The notes under the pieces: generated by a model
Seen by the model: the letters and a program-made list of their open reading frames with translations, nothing else
Told to the model about the DNA's origin: nothing
The model's database searches: none
Part shown: positions 5,543 to 13,647 of the stretch, piece by piece
Layout: every line of letters begins with the position of its first letter
Position numbering within the stretch: the first letter of the stretch is position 1
Source: Scatosoma sp045533485
GTDB lineage: Bacteria > Bacillota > Clostridia > Christensenellales > Borkfalkiaceae
Direction of reading: 5' to 3'
Assembly (NCBI GenBank): GCA_045533485.1
Contig: JAZSHX010000012.1
Coordinates: 1-21,196 of the forward strand
Length of the DNA stretch: 21,196 nucleotides
Position numbers and translations under genes: made by a program

Positions 5543-6307
5543 TTACAGCGTTGCGCCGAAGTCGGAAACGATTACTTGCCCCGTGATTGCGCGCGATTCG
5601 TCGCTGGCAAGGAAAAGCAAAATGTTCGCTACGTCAATCGGCATACAAGGGCTTACCGACAAGTTCATATGCTTGGTCATTTGCCCCATCATATTCGGGT
5701 TGAGCGTTTTGGGATCGGTCGTCATCGTCATAGGCGTAATAATCGTGCTGGGGTTGACGGAATTACAACGAATACCCGTGCCCGTGAATCGCATTGCCGT
5801 GTGTTTGGTCAAGCCGATCACCGCCGCCTTACTCGTTACGTACGAAGCACCGCCCGTACCAAACGCGCCTGCAACGGAATCCAAATTGATGATAGAGCCC
5901 TTGTTGTTCTTCATCATTTCCTTTACGACCGCGCGCGTGCAATATAAGCAACCCTTGGTATTGATGCCAAGCACCCATTCCAAATCTTCATCCGTGCAGC
6001 ATTCGATAGGTTTAAGCCCTGCTTCCAAAACGCCTGCGTTGTTCACCAAAACGTCGATTTGACCGTACGCTTCCACTACGCTTGCCACCATTTTTTCCAC
6101 GTCTTCCACTTTCGATACGTCGCAAGGGATAGGCAAAACTTCGCCGCCTGCTTCGCGGATTTTTGCCGCCACTTCTTCCAGCTGGGGTACTCTTCTTGCC
6201 GTGATAACGACTTTTGCGCCTTCTTTGGCGAACAATTCCGCCGTCGCCGCGCCTACGCCGGAGTTACCACCCGTGATAATTGCCACTTTTCCGTCTAAAC
6301 GTCCCAT
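5543..6307 (-). CDS. Short-chain dehydrogenase/reductase (classical SDR)
   Basis: The 254-residue protein has the normal length and every marker of classical SDRs: the cofactor motif TGGNSGVG (12-19), the NNAG motif (89-92), and the tetrad Asn116, Ser144, Tyr156 (YVTSK) and Lys160. TARR after the second strand favours NADP(H) over NAD(H). It should reduce or oxidise an alcohol/carbonyl pair; the substrate is not evident. AGGAG precedes the ATG at about 10 nt. It follows the small membrane protein gene by 23 bases and probably shares its promoter at 6682-6655. Confidence 0.95.
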   Translation of the reverse strand: MGRLDGKVAIITGGNSGVGAATAELFAKEGAKVVITARRVPQLEEVAAKIREAGGEVLPIPCDVSKVEDVEKMVASVVEAYGQIDVLVNNAGVLEAGLKPIECCTDEDLEWVLGINTKGCLYCTRAVVKEMMKNNKGSIINLDSVAGAFGTGGASYVTSKAAVIGLTKHTAMRFTGTGIRCNSVNPSTIITPMTMTTDPKTLNPNMMGQMTKHMNLSVSPCMPIDVANILLFLASDESRAITGQVIVSDFGATL

Positions 6308-6330
6308 AATATTTTTCTCCTTATATGGTT

Positions 6331-6603
6331 TTATTCTTTATTTTCTGTTTGATTTTCTTGTGTTTTCTTGGTGTTGTCGGCAATTTCTTTAGTATAGTCA
6401 ATCAATTCGCCAAACCCGTACAAAAGGAAAGAACCCACCCAAGAAGCAACGCAACCGATTACAATAATAAACAACGCAAGCCCTACCGCTTCTTCAATCG
6501 CAAGCAACCCCAAAAGTATGGAAATTGCAAAACCGATATAGGTCATTATTTTCGCCAGCTTTTTAATTTTCCCGCCGATATCATCAAACATATTTTCAAA
6601 CAT
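6331..6603 (-). CDS. Small two-helix membrane protein of unknown function
   Basis: From the ATG at 6603 it has 90 residues: an amphipathic N-terminus (FENMFDDIGGKIKKLAK), two membrane helices (about 20-38 and 42-66) and a hydrophilic, charged tail rich in Asn, Thr and Glu. Similar short proteins starting with FxNIGxKIKxLAK are common in Clostridia, with no known role. An upstream in-frame GTG at 6612 abuts the AGGAG (6617-6613), so it cannot be the start; the ATG at 6603 has a 9-nt spacing. It is the first gene of a likely operon with the dehydrogenase. Confidence 0.75.
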   Translation of the reverse strand: MFENMFDDIGGKIKKLAKIMTYIGFAISILLGLLAIEEAVGLALFIIVIGCVASWVGSFLLYGFGELIDYTKEIADNTKKTQENQTENKE

Positions 6604-6654
6604 ACGATACACTCCTAAACTCTTTTGTGTTTTGCTTTTTTACAGCATACTTAT

Positions 6655-6682
6655 ATTATATCATTTTCCTAAAATTTGTCAA
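6655..6682 (-). promoter_or_regulatory. Promoter of the membrane protein/dehydrogenase operon
   Basis: Minus strand TTGACA (6682-6677), 16-nt spacer, TATAAT (6660-6655). Confidence 0.8.
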
Positions 6683-6700
6683 GCAAATTGTTACCACCGT

Positions 6701-6784
6701 TTATTTTTGCCGATATTTCGTCGGCGCAACACCCACAACGCTTCTAAACACCCCTACCATGTACGCGTTGAACAGTTCTGTTGC
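6701..6784 (-). pseudogene. C-terminal relic of an AraC-family regulator
   Basis: Reading from 6784 to the TAA at 6703-6701 gives 27 codons that include LFNAYMVGVFRSVVGVAPTKYRQK in two parts: LFNAYMVGVFRS and VVGVAPTKYRQK. This is the end of the second helix-turn-helix of AraC/XylS proteins, where FxxxFKxxxGxxPxxYR is typical. No start codon or upstream remainder is present; a terminator lies directly upstream. It is therefore a fragment left after deletion, next to a transporter and oxidoreductase of the kind such regulators control. Confidence 0.7.
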
Positions 6785-6786
6785 AC

Positions 6787-6825
6787 GCAAAAACCGTCCC
6801 CTTTTCTTCTTAAAGGAGACGGTTT
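6787..6825 (-). terminator. Terminator of the oxidoreductase/DMT operon
   Basis: AAACCGTC (6791-6798) / GACGGTTT (6818-6825), extended inward by CCTTT/AAAGG with one mismatch. On the minus strand it ends in a T run. It begins six bases after the DMT stop. Confidence 0.85.
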
Positions 6826-6830
6826 TACAT

Positions 6831-7751
6831 TTATAGAATAATTACGATTGTACCGATGACGGCAAGCGCAACGGAAATCCAAGTGCGTTTATCGGGCTTC
6901 TCCTTGAAGAAAATCAAACCGATAGCGGCGGAAAGGAAAATGCTTCCCCCTGTAACGATCGGGTACTGCAAAGACGGTTGCACCGTCAAAAGCGCAAAAA
7001 GCAAAAGCAAATTGCCGATATTGTTGACAAGTCCGCTGCCCATTGACCACGGCGCGGCTTTTGCGTAATTGATAAGCTTTGCTTTTTGCTTTGTCCCATC
7101 GTACGCTTCGCCAAGCTCACGCTTTTCCTTTTTACGCTGTACAAGCACGCTTGTGATAAACGCAATCCAGCCCACAATCATGGTAAAGATGGAATTACCC
7201 AAAGCGTACTGTTTTGCACTTGGACGGGCATAGGGGAAGATATCGCTTTGATAAATGGAAGCAACAACCCCCGACATACCGTTAAGCACGAACAGTATCA
7301 TTAAATATACGTACGTTTTCCACGACGCCTTTTCCTTCAAATCCACTTTGACGATTACGGACGATAAAATGAGCGCGATACCTAAAATTTTGAAAATACC
7401 GAAGTCGTCGCCGCCCCAAATTGCGCCGTATACGCAAGGCAAAATCATACCGCCCGACATCATAAAGATGGAATAATTGCTTAAACTGCCTGCGGTAAGC
7501 GCATTTATGCTACTATATGCCATCAAAAAGGAACTGCACACCGCATACACGGAAAAAATAAGCGAAAACGGCGTCACCTGCAAATGAAAACCTTCCGTGC
7601 AAAGCGTCAATACGATAAAGGCAATCGGCCCTACCGCATAGCTTAAAAAAATCGTTTGAAAGCTTTTGCCTGCACGGCGTTGAAATTGTTTGGTAAAGGC
7701 AAATTGCGAACTAAATAAAATAGAAGCAATGCTTATGTAGAGATATCCCAT
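6831..7751 (-). CDS. DMT-superfamily (EamA-type) transporter
   Basis: The 306-residue protein has about ten hydrophobic segments in two halves. A more polar loop lies between them at about 205-230 (RKKEKRELGEAYDGTKQK), which matches the size and topology of EamA/DMT exporters or sugar/metabolite carriers. The C-terminal half shows the typical PIVTGGSIFLSAAIGLIFFKEKP segment (seen near 265-287). It starts 10 bases after the stop of the Gfo/Idh/MocA gene, so both are in one transcript. A role in moving the oxidoreductase substrate or product across the membrane is likely but inferred only from this pairing. Confidence 0.88.
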   Translation of the reverse strand: MGYLYISIASILFSSQFAFTKQFQRRAGKSFQTIFLSYAVGPIAFIVLTLCTEGFHLQVTPFSLIFSVYAVCSSFLMAYSSINALTAGSLSNYSIFMMSGGMILPCVYGAIWGGDDFGIFKILGIALILSSVIVKVDLKEKASWKTYVYLMILFVLNGMSGVVASIYQSDIFPYARPSAKQYALGNSIFTMIVGWIAFITSVLVQRKKEKRELGEAYDGTKQKAKLINYAKAAPWSMGSGLVNNIGNLLLLFALLTVQPSLQYPIVTGGSIFLSAAIGLIFFKEKPDKRTWISVALAVIGTIVIIL

Positions 7752-7761
7752 AATGTATCCG

Positions 7762-9117
7762 TTACGTCCTATCGCGTTTTCTCAAATGATGCAAGCGCCA
7801 CACGAAACGCACCCAAAGGTTGGGTTTTTTGCCCTGTCTAAACGAGCTTGCCAAAGCGCCGTTCTTTTGCTCCGCCACTGCTTCCCATTCCTTTTTGACC
7901 ATATCGTACACTTCGTCGGGAATTTCCGCTTCGCCCTTGGAATATCTCGGCCAACGCTTATCGCCCATAATTTCGGGATCGGTGCATTCTTCGTTATCGC
8001 GCCATTTATCGCGATCCTCTTTCTTACGCATATCGGGGATTTCCATCGTGACACCGCCTGCAAGCAACGAACGGTACGCAAAATGCCCGGGCAGCCACAT
8101 ATTCATAGCTTCATACACGTCCACGATATCCGCTTCGGGATTTCCAAGCAGCTTCTCGCAGAAATGCCACATTGCATAATAATCGCCGCCGCCGTGCGCA
8201 AAATATTTGGCTTTCTTAGGTTGGTCTCCTTTTACGTAATACGTCTTGTTTTTCGCCGTATGAAACGCCCCGGGAGCATCGTCCCAGTCAAGGAATACGC
8301 GTGAAACGTTGTCGCGGTTCGTCCCCCAACGCGCCGTTTCCATCCTGCCTTTCGTGCCGTACACGGTATACCAACGAGAATCTTTATATAAGCCCCCGTG
8401 AATACTCTTGATAATGCCGCCGTTTTCCATCGTTACCATTTCAATACCGGGACAGCCTGCTTGGTGTCCAAGCGCAAGTCCACCCGGACGCTGCGGTCCT
8501 TCCAAACCAACTACGTGCGTAGGGCGCAAACCCGTAATATGGATAATAGGTCCAAGTGAGTGTGTGCAATAGTACGTGGAATATAAATAATACCGCCAGT
8601 GATTTTTATTGCCATAGGTAAGCGCCGCCGTACCTTTAATTCCGCTAGACGGATGAATATATTCCCCTTCGCCGTACATAAACTCGCCGATCAAGCCCGC
8701 GCGGTATTGCTTGCACATTTCATACGTCGCGCGCATATAGCAATAGTTTTCGCCGTACATATAAATTTTTCCGCTTTCTTCCACCGCTTCGACAAGCTCT
8801 ACCGCTTCTTTCATCGTTTGCGCCGGCGATACTTCCGAATATACGTGCTTGCCTGCTTTGAGCGCCTTGATGGCAAACGGCGCATGTTGATGCGCATAAT
8901 TTGCAAGCACCACCGCGTCCATATCGTGTTTCAAAAATTCGTCAAAATCCGTATAATACGCAATACCTTTACCTTCGTTGGCTTGCCTATGGAATTGCAA
9001 GCCCTGTTCCCATTTGTCGCAGATTGCTACCACTTCCGCATTGTCCGCAACGTTACAGTAGTTAATCATACTTGAGCCGCGATATACGCCCAGCACGCCT
9101 ATCCTTACTTTTCGCAT
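7762..9117 (-). CDS. Gfo/Idh/MocA-family oxidoreductase, GH109-like
   Basis: The 451-residue protein begins with a Rossmann fold (IGVLGVYRGSSM, residues 6-17; Asp34 after the second strand). At 91-101, HVYSEVSPAQT replaces the EKP motif of sugar dehydrogenases, so the usual Lys is missing. The middle part (EGEYIHPSSG, NHWRYY, THSLGP) resembles the NAD-dependent glycosidases of family GH109, which use a transient oxidation at C3. A sugar dehydrogenase or such a glycosidase are both possible. No signal peptide is seen. AGGAG precedes the ATG. It is the first gene of a two-gene operon with the DMT transporter and is divergent from an AraC regulator. Confidence 0.9.
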   Translation of the reverse strand: MRKVRIGVLGVYRGSSMINYCNVADNAEVVAICDKWEQGLQFHRQANEGKGIAYYTDFDEFLKHDMDAVVLANYAHQHAPFAIKALKAGKHVYSEVSPAQTMKEAVELVEAVEESGKIYMYGENYCYMRATYEMCKQYRAGLIGEFMYGEGEYIHPSSGIKGTAALTYGNKNHWRYYLYSTYYCTHSLGPIIHITGLRPTHVVGLEGPQRPGGLALGHQAGCPGIEMVTMENGGIIKSIHGGLYKDSRWYTVYGTKGRMETARWGTNRDNVSRVFLDWDDAPGAFHTAKNKTYYVKGDQPKKAKYFAHGGGDYYAMWHFCEKLLGNPEADIVDVYEAMNMWLPGHFAYRSLLAGGVTMEIPDMRKKEDRDKWRDNEECTDPEIMGDKRWPRYSKGEAEIPDEVYDMVKKEWEAVAEQKNGALASSFRQGKKPNLWVRFVWRLHHLRKRDRT

Positions 9118-9158
9118 TTCCTTTCTCCTTTGACCGTTTTACGGCAATTTATGAAAAT

Positions 9159-9167
9159 ATTATAGCA
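9159..9167 (-). promoter_or_regulatory. Extended -10 promoter of the Gfo/Idh operon
   Basis: Minus strand TGC-TATAAT (9167-9159), the TGnTATAAT form, with no recognisable -35 at 17 nt. This suggests dependence on an activator, probably the divergent AraC protein. Confidence 0.6.
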
Positions 9168-9231
9168 TACATTTTTTTGTTTTTGTATGGAATTTTTCTC
9201 TATACTTATGTATTTTTTCCTGTTTTATTTG

Positions 9232-9260
9232 TTGACAAAGCAAAAACCGTGTGTTATAAT
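9232..9260 (+). promoter_or_regulatory. Consensus promoter of the AraC gene
   Basis: TTGACA (9232-9237), 17-nt spacer, TATAAT (9255-9260), both exact. The expected start is near 9267, only about 3 nt before the ATG at 9270. Confidence 0.88.
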
Positions 9261-9269
9261 GATTGTATT

Positions 9270-10079
9270 ATGATTTACGACAACGTATGTAGATTTATCC
9301 CCAAGGAAAGCAATTACGGCGACGTGCACGTGTTGCATTTTGCCCGCGAAGGCGAAAGCGTTGCAACCAACCGACGCACGCTTGGCTTTTACCGTTTGCA
9401 TATCGTCTTGGACGGCACTGCTATTTTCGGTGTACCATCGGGAGAAAGAACGGTAAAAAAGGGCAATTTGTTTTTCGCTTTGCCTGCCGTGCCTTATTCC
9501 TTACAACCAAGCGACAATTTCCGTTGCGCGTATATCGATTGTTTAGGAGACCAAATCAATAACATTGCAGACCATTTAAAAATCGGCGTGAAAAATTGCG
9601 TATTTTCGGGATTTGGCGATAGTATCCCCGTATGGGAGCATAATTTATCGTTGCCGCAAGAAGTGAGTGACCTTGCGTCTAAAAGCGTTTTATACGCCAC
9701 GTTTGCAGCCATCGGCGCGCGCACTTTGTCGACAGTGCCGCAACGCAAAGAAACGACTGCGGCATCGCTCATCAAGAAATACATCGACGAAAATTTCACT
9801 TCGCCCGATTTATCCTTACAAACGCTTGCCAAGCAGTTTTCTTACAGTCCAAAATACGTTTCTTCGCTGTTGACGTCGCAACTCAACATCACGTTTAAGG
9901 CGTATCTCAACGAAATACGTATACAAAACGCGTGCGCGCTGATGCGGCAGGGATTTTCGGGCGTAAAAAATTTGGCGGCGCTTTGCGGTTTTACCGACCC
10001 TTTGTATTTTTCTAAGATATTTAAGGCGCACGTAGGCGTTCCCCCTACCGATTTTTATAATAATTTACAAAAAGAATAA
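9270..10079 (+). CDS. AraC-family transcriptional regulator
   Basis: The 269-residue protein has an N-terminal cupin-type sensing domain (about 10-120; RLHIVLDGTAIFGVPSG, KGNLFFALPAVPYSLQP in the usual order) and a C-terminal pair of helix-turn-helix motifs (about 170-262; LSLQTLAKQFSYSPKYVSSL, then GFTDPLYFSKIFKAHVGVPP). It likely senses a sugar-type ligand and activates the divergent oxidoreductase/transporter operon, whose promoter lacks a -35. The open frame extends upstream to 9072, but the promoter at 9232-9260 lies inside that extension, so the ATG at 9270 is chosen. No ribosome binding site precedes it, suggesting a leaderless message. A terminator follows at 10097. Confidence 0.92.
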   Translation: MIYDNVCRFIPKESNYGDVHVLHFAREGESVATNRRTLGFYRLHIVLDGTAIFGVPSGERTVKKGNLFFALPAVPYSLQPSDNFRCAYIDCLGDQINNIADHLKIGVKNCVFSGFGDSIPVWEHNLSLPQEVSDLASKSVLYATFAAIGARTLSTVPQRKETTAASLIKKYIDENFTSPDLSLQTLAKQFSYSPKYVSSLLTSQLNITFKAYLNEIRIQNACALMRQGFSGVKNLAALCGFTDPLYFSKIFKAHVGVPPTDFYNNLQKE

Positions 10080-10096
10080 CAACGCGTTAGATACAT

Positions 10097-10128
10097 AAAA
10101 AAGGTGCTTACGATTAAGCACCTTTTTT
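10097..10128. terminator. Bidirectional terminator between AraC and MATE genes
   Basis: AAAAAAGGTGCTTA (10097-10110) / TAAGCACCTTTTTT (10115-10128), a perfect 14-bp stem with CGAT loop serving both converging genes. Confidence 0.9.
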
Positions 10129-10157
10129 GTTGGTATTTTATTCAACGCATACCTGCC

Positions 10158-11615
10158 CTATGCGTTTTGTTGCACGTTTGCTTCTTGCAGTGTGTTTTCC
10201 TTTGCAAGCAACGCTTGCTTTTTCAGCTGATTAAAGAACATAACCGTGAACGGAATTGCATAGATAAACGCACACAAATCCGCCACCGCTTGGCTGCTTT
10301 GCACACCCAAAAGCTGCATAAAGCTGGGCAAAATCAATACCGCAGGGATATAAAATAAGCCCTGACGGGAAATAGCCAAAAGCGCCGCAAACAGCTTGTT
10401 CCCTACCACTTGATAGGTTACGCTTGCCATAAAGTTGGTCGGCAAAAGCGGCATACAAATACATTGCAAACGAAGCGTCAACGTGCCGATTTCCGTCGCG
10501 CGAGCCGACAAAGAGAATATGTGCATAATCGCAGGCGCGAAAATACCGCAAACGATAGCAAATGCCGTCATAAGCGACGTAGCGAACGCCCAAGTGAATA
10601 AGTAGGATTTCTTCACTCTGTCAAAGCGCTTTGCACTGTAATTATATCCAAGCACGGGTTGATAACCCTGCCCGATACCCAAGGAAATGGAGAAGGCAAG
10701 CATAAACACCTTTTGCACTACGCCAAAGGAAGCTTGCGCCGCCGCACCGCCGTAAGTAAGCGCGGCGTTGTTGAGAAATACCGAACAAAGACTTGCCAAG
10801 ATTTGTCTGCAAAAGGACGGAAAACCCGTTGTAACCGTGTCCTTGTAGGTATCGAACGTTTTGGAGATAGCACGCACGCGCAAGCGCACGATGGTTTTGC
10901 CCATAAAGAACATAGCAAGCAAAATGGCAAAGCTGATACATTGACTGATGCACGTAGCCAAAGCCGCGCCCGTAACGCCCATATCGAACACGAAAATAAA
11001 CAAGGGATCTAACCCAACGTTTACCACTGCGCCTGCCACCAGCCCTATCATAGAAAGCGTTGCCTTGCCTTCCGCACGCAGTACGTTATTCAGCACGAAC
11101 GACATACACATAATCGGTGCGGAAATCAACACCCAGCGCACGTATTGTTTAGAATATCCAAACACCGTTGGATCGCTTGAACCAAGAAATTTGAGCATAG
11201 GCGACATACATATCGTGCCTGCGGCAAAAATAAACAAGCCGCACGCCGCCGCCGTGAAAAACGCCGTAGACGCCACTCTATTCGCGCCGTCACGATCACG
11301 CTTCCCAAGCAAACGGGAGACGATAGCGCCGCTCCCCATACCGAACGTAAAGCCCACCGCTTGAATAATCGACATCAGCGCAAGCAGGTTGCTTACCGCC
11401 GCCGTAATGCTGTCTTCCCCAAGCATAGATAAGAACATGGTATCCGCCAAGTTATAAAGGGACGTTACCATCATACTCAGCATTGTGGGTATCCCCAAGG
11501 AGATAACCAGCTTGGCAATGGGTGTTTGCGTCATTTTGATATACTGTTTTCTTTCGCGTTCCGCCGCCGCTTGGTCGGCGTTTAACGTTTGTATTGTCTG
11601 CTCTTGTGTACTCAT
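10158..11615 (-). CDS. MATE-family multidrug/metabolite efflux pump
   Basis: The 485-residue protein has the length and twelve hydrophobic segments of MATE transporters. The N-terminal half has the usual IPTMLSMMVTSLYNLADTMF pattern (about 26-45), GSGAIVSRLLGK in the helix 2-3 region, and a repeat-like second half beginning at about 245 (FPSFCRQILASL). It should export cations or drugs in exchange for sodium or protons. A TTG further upstream (11633) overlaps the -10 box, so the ATG at 11615 is the start. It lies about 3 nt from the expected transcription start and has no ribosome binding site. It is monocistronic and divergent from the PH-like protein gene, 122 bases away. Confidence 0.93.
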   Translation of the reverse strand: MSTQEQTIQTLNADQAAAERERKQYIKMTQTPIAKLVISLGIPTMLSMMVTSLYNLADTMFLSMLGEDSITAAVSNLLALMSIIQAVGFTFGMGSGAIVSRLLGKRDRDGANRVASTAFFTAAACGLFIFAAGTICMSPMLKFLGSSDPTVFGYSKQYVRWVLISAPIMCMSFVLNNVLRAEGKATLSMIGLVAGAVVNVGLDPLFIFVFDMGVTGAALATCISQCISFAILLAMFFMGKTIVRLRVRAISKTFDTYKDTVTTGFPSFCRQILASLCSVFLNNAALTYGGAAAQASFGVVQKVFMLAFSISLGIGQGYQPVLGYNYSAKRFDRVKKSYLFTWAFATSLMTAFAIVCGIFAPAIMHIFSLSARATEIGTLTLRLQCICMPLLPTNFMASVTYQVVGNKLFAALLAISRQGLFYIPAVLILPSFMQLLGVQSSQAVADLCAFIYAIPFTVMFFNQLKKQALLAKENTLQEANVQQNA

Positions 11616-11624
11616 AACCGTTTT

Positions 11625-11653
11625 ATTATACAACTTTTTACAAAATTTTGCAA
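11625..11653 (-). promoter_or_regulatory. Promoter of the MATE gene
   Basis: Minus strand TTGCAA (11653-11648), 17-nt spacer, TATAAT (11630-11625). The start codon is nine bases past the -10 box. Confidence 0.7.
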
Positions 11654-11702
11654 GGGAAGCAAAGCCGTTTTTGATAAAACGCGGAAAATTTTGTATATAT
11701 TC

Positions 11703-11731
11703 TTGCTTTTTTTTATTCGGCGTGTTATAAT
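11703..11731 (+). promoter_or_regulatory. Promoter of the PH-like membrane protein gene
   Basis: TTGCTT (11703-11708), 17-nt spacer, TATAAT (11726-11731). The ATG at 11738 coincides with the expected first transcribed base. Confidence 0.65.
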
Positions 11732-11737
11732 ATGCGT

Positions 11738-12223
11738 ATGGAAAAGAAAAACGATAACAAAAAGAACGCAGAAGCCAAATGCTTTGCGTATAAATTTACC
11801 CCCGTGATGCTGTTGCTTATCATCGGCGTGCTGCTTCTTTGCGGCGCAGGCATCGGCGTGTCCGTTTGGCGCATCGTACAGTTTGGCGTGAAAAGCTTTA
11901 ACGACGTAATCCGTTACCCGTTTTTAATCGGGGTTTGCGTGTTTTGTATCGTATTCGTCGTATGCGTATTTATCCGTTCGCAGTACGTCGTGGCAGGCGA
12001 AACGCTTACAACGCAATTCGGGTTCATCAAATCGTCGTACGACATCAAGAAAATCACCGCTATGGTGCTTGACCGCGACACGAATAAACTGACCGTAAAT
12101 TTTGGAGAAGAGTTTATCGTTTTGGCTGTCAACGCCGAGTGGAACGAACAATTCACGCGTGCGATTTTGGACGCGAACGACGCCATTGATTACAGCTTTA
12201 CTTTAACGGAAATTAAGCATTGA
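11738..12223 (+). CDS. Two-helix membrane protein with PH-like (bacterial PH) domain
   Basis: The 161-residue protein has a basic N-terminus (about 1-20), two membrane helices (about 22-45 and 62-84) and a C-terminal strand-rich domain (about 87-150) of SQYVVAGETLTTQFGFIKS, KKITAMVLD, KLTVNFGEEFIVL pattern, ending in a helix. This matches the layout of bacterial PH-like membrane proteins of unknown function. An in-frame ATG at 11732 touches the -10 box, so the ATG at 11738 is the start. No ribosome binding site is seen. Single gene with its own terminator. The role is not known, and the domain call rests on pattern only. Confidence 0.75.
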   Translation: MEKKNDNKKNAEAKCFAYKFTPVMLLLIIGVLLLCGAGIGVSVWRIVQFGVKSFNDVIRYPFLIGVCVFCIVFVVCVFIRSQYVVAGETLTTQFGFIKSSYDIKKITAMVLDRDTNKLTVNFGEEFIVLAVNAEWNEQFTRAILDANDAIDYSFTLTEIKH

Positions 12224-12240
12224 CAACTACAAGAAAATCG

Positions 12241-12271
12241 CCGCCTTCTCAATCGTGAGAAGGCGGTTTTT
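12241..12271 (+). terminator. Terminator of the PH-like protein gene
   Basis: CCGCCTTCTCA (12241-12251) / TGAGAAGGCGG (12256-12266), then T5. It also lies 18 bases beyond the stop of the convergent ferritin-like gene and could serve both. Confidence 0.88.
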
Positions 12272-12284
12272 ACGGTTAAGCCGT

Positions 12285-13562
12285 TTATTTGTTACAAGTA
12301 AATTGCGTGCTTTCTGCGGCACAGGGTTTTCTGCCCACGTCGGTGTTATCGTCGCGGCGGTTGCGCAGCTGTTCCACGGGGTTAGGCGCAATTTCGTAGC
12401 GATAATCAATGCCGCGGCGGCAAATATACGTTTCGATTACTTGGTGTGACGGCACACTGCGCGTAGATACGTTGATGATATCCTGATAACGGAAAAAGTC
12501 GGCGTCCTTGGGTAAATCTTTGAGCAAAACGTACTCTTCCCTATTCGACGTAAACTGTACGGTATTTTTCAAAATTTTGCGCACGTAATCGACGTTTTCG
12601 TGCAAGGACAGCGGCTTGGGAAATTTGGGGTCTTTAATGACTTCTTCCCATTCCTTTCTTTCATACTTTTTCAAAAGCTCCGCCGCCTTATGCAAATGCC
12701 CGATTTCCATTTCCAAATTTTCTTCCCACAGCGCCTTGATATACGCGTCCGTTTCCGTCATATAACACGACCAGTACAAATAGCATTCAGTGTATTCGTG
12801 CCACAAAAGCATTTCCAGCCACGTGGCGTTGGGATCCATAAGCGCTTCGTATTGCGTGACGTGTTCTTCTTCCACCAGCGCAATTTCTTGATACAGCTTT
12901 CTTGCCAAATCGTTGCAGGCAAACGGCGTTACGTTCATATAATAATTCATCGTTTGCTGTTCCGCCGCCGTAATAATCATTGTGGCAAGCACCGTTTGCG
13001 TATCGGCGGTTTTGCCGTTGATAAAACGCTTTACGTTGTCGATGGGATATCTATGATGCGCAATCGTCGGGCGTCCGGGCATAATTTCCGTATAGCCGCC
13101 CACCAAACGCTCCGCCGCCACGCCTTGTTCCATTTCCAACAAGTTCGCATAGCGGTATAAATGGTCGAAATCTTCCAAAAGCGCAAAATCCAGCGCCGTT
13201 TTCACTTCGCAATCGCATTCCCTTTGCGCAAGCTCCGCCGTCAAATCCACGGCAAGCTGTTCATAGCCGATGGTATGCTCTAACACGCTTTCGCTTGCAG
13301 GCTTTAACAAACCGATTTTTAACTGCTGTTGCTTTTCCACCATACGCGTTAACGCCAAATCACGGCGCAAATCGTTGTCGTTGACGTGGCGCGCAAATTG
13401 ATGGGAAAACCAGTTGGCTTCAAATTCCGTACCGTTCATGAGTATAATACGCGTTTTCGTGTACGGATCTACCGTACGTTTATCGTACGATTTGGGATAC
13501 ATTTCCCGCCAATTTTGCAGTTGCTTGTCAATTTTTCCGGGTTTCTCTTTGAATGGATTCAT
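12285..13562 (-). CDS. Large ferritin-like (putative diiron) protein
   Basis: The 425-residue protein is almost all helical by pattern, and too long for one ferritin. Acid-His motifs typical of ferritin-like helix bundles are seen: LLEDFDHLYRY, EEEHVTQYE (an ExxH), WHEYTECY and EMEIGHLHKAAELL (another ExxH). A CDC pair (RECDCEVK) and two more Cys near the C-terminus may add a metal or redox site. It probably binds a diiron centre and handles oxygen, peroxide or iron, but I know no characterised member. It is third in line behind the glycyl-radical enzyme and its activase, fitting protection of an oxygen-sensitive system. A GTG at 13568 lies too close to AAGGAG; the ATG at 13562 has a 7-nt spacing. 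Confidence 0.8.
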   Translation of the reverse strand: MNPFKEKPGKIDKQLQNWREMYPKSYDKRTVDPYTKTRIILMNGTEFEANWFSHQFARHVNDNDLRRDLALTRMVEKQQQLKIGLLKPASESVLEHTIGYEQLAVDLTAELAQRECDCEVKTALDFALLEDFDHLYRYANLLEMEQGVAAERLVGGYTEIMPGRPTIAHHRYPIDNVKRFINGKTADTQTVLATMIITAAEQQTMNYYMNVTPFACNDLARKLYQEIALVEEEHVTQYEALMDPNATWLEMLLWHEYTECYLYWSCYMTETDAYIKALWEENLEMEIGHLHKAAELLKKYERKEWEEVIKDPKFPKPLSLHENVDYVRKILKNTVQFTSNREEYVLLKDLPKDADFFRYQDIINVSTRSVPSHQVIETYICRRGIDYRYEIAPNPVEQLRNRRDDNTDVGRKPCAAESTQFTCNK

Positions 13563-13606
13563 GGGCACACTCCTTTAAGGTTATTCCTTAAATAGAGTAT
13601 GCCCAT
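13560..13606 (-). promoter_or_regulatory. Leader hairpin enclosing the ribosome binding site and start codon
   Basis: In the minus-strand RNA, 13606-13586 pairs with 13580-13561: seven inner pairs (13592-13586 with 13580-13574), a one-base bulge, and twelve outer pairs counting G-U. AAGGAG (13575-13570) is wholly in the stem, and the A and U of the AUG (13562-13561) are also paired. It lacks a U run, so it is not a terminator on this strand. It probably limits translation until opened. Confidence 0.7.
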
Positions 13607-13647
13607 CGTTTATTTTTTGTATACTTATTGAAATTTTTTTGCTGCAC

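Noticed and set aside
9072..9269. N-terminal extension of the AraC frame
   Set aside because: It contains the gene's own consensus promoter and overlaps the divergent oxidoreductase start.
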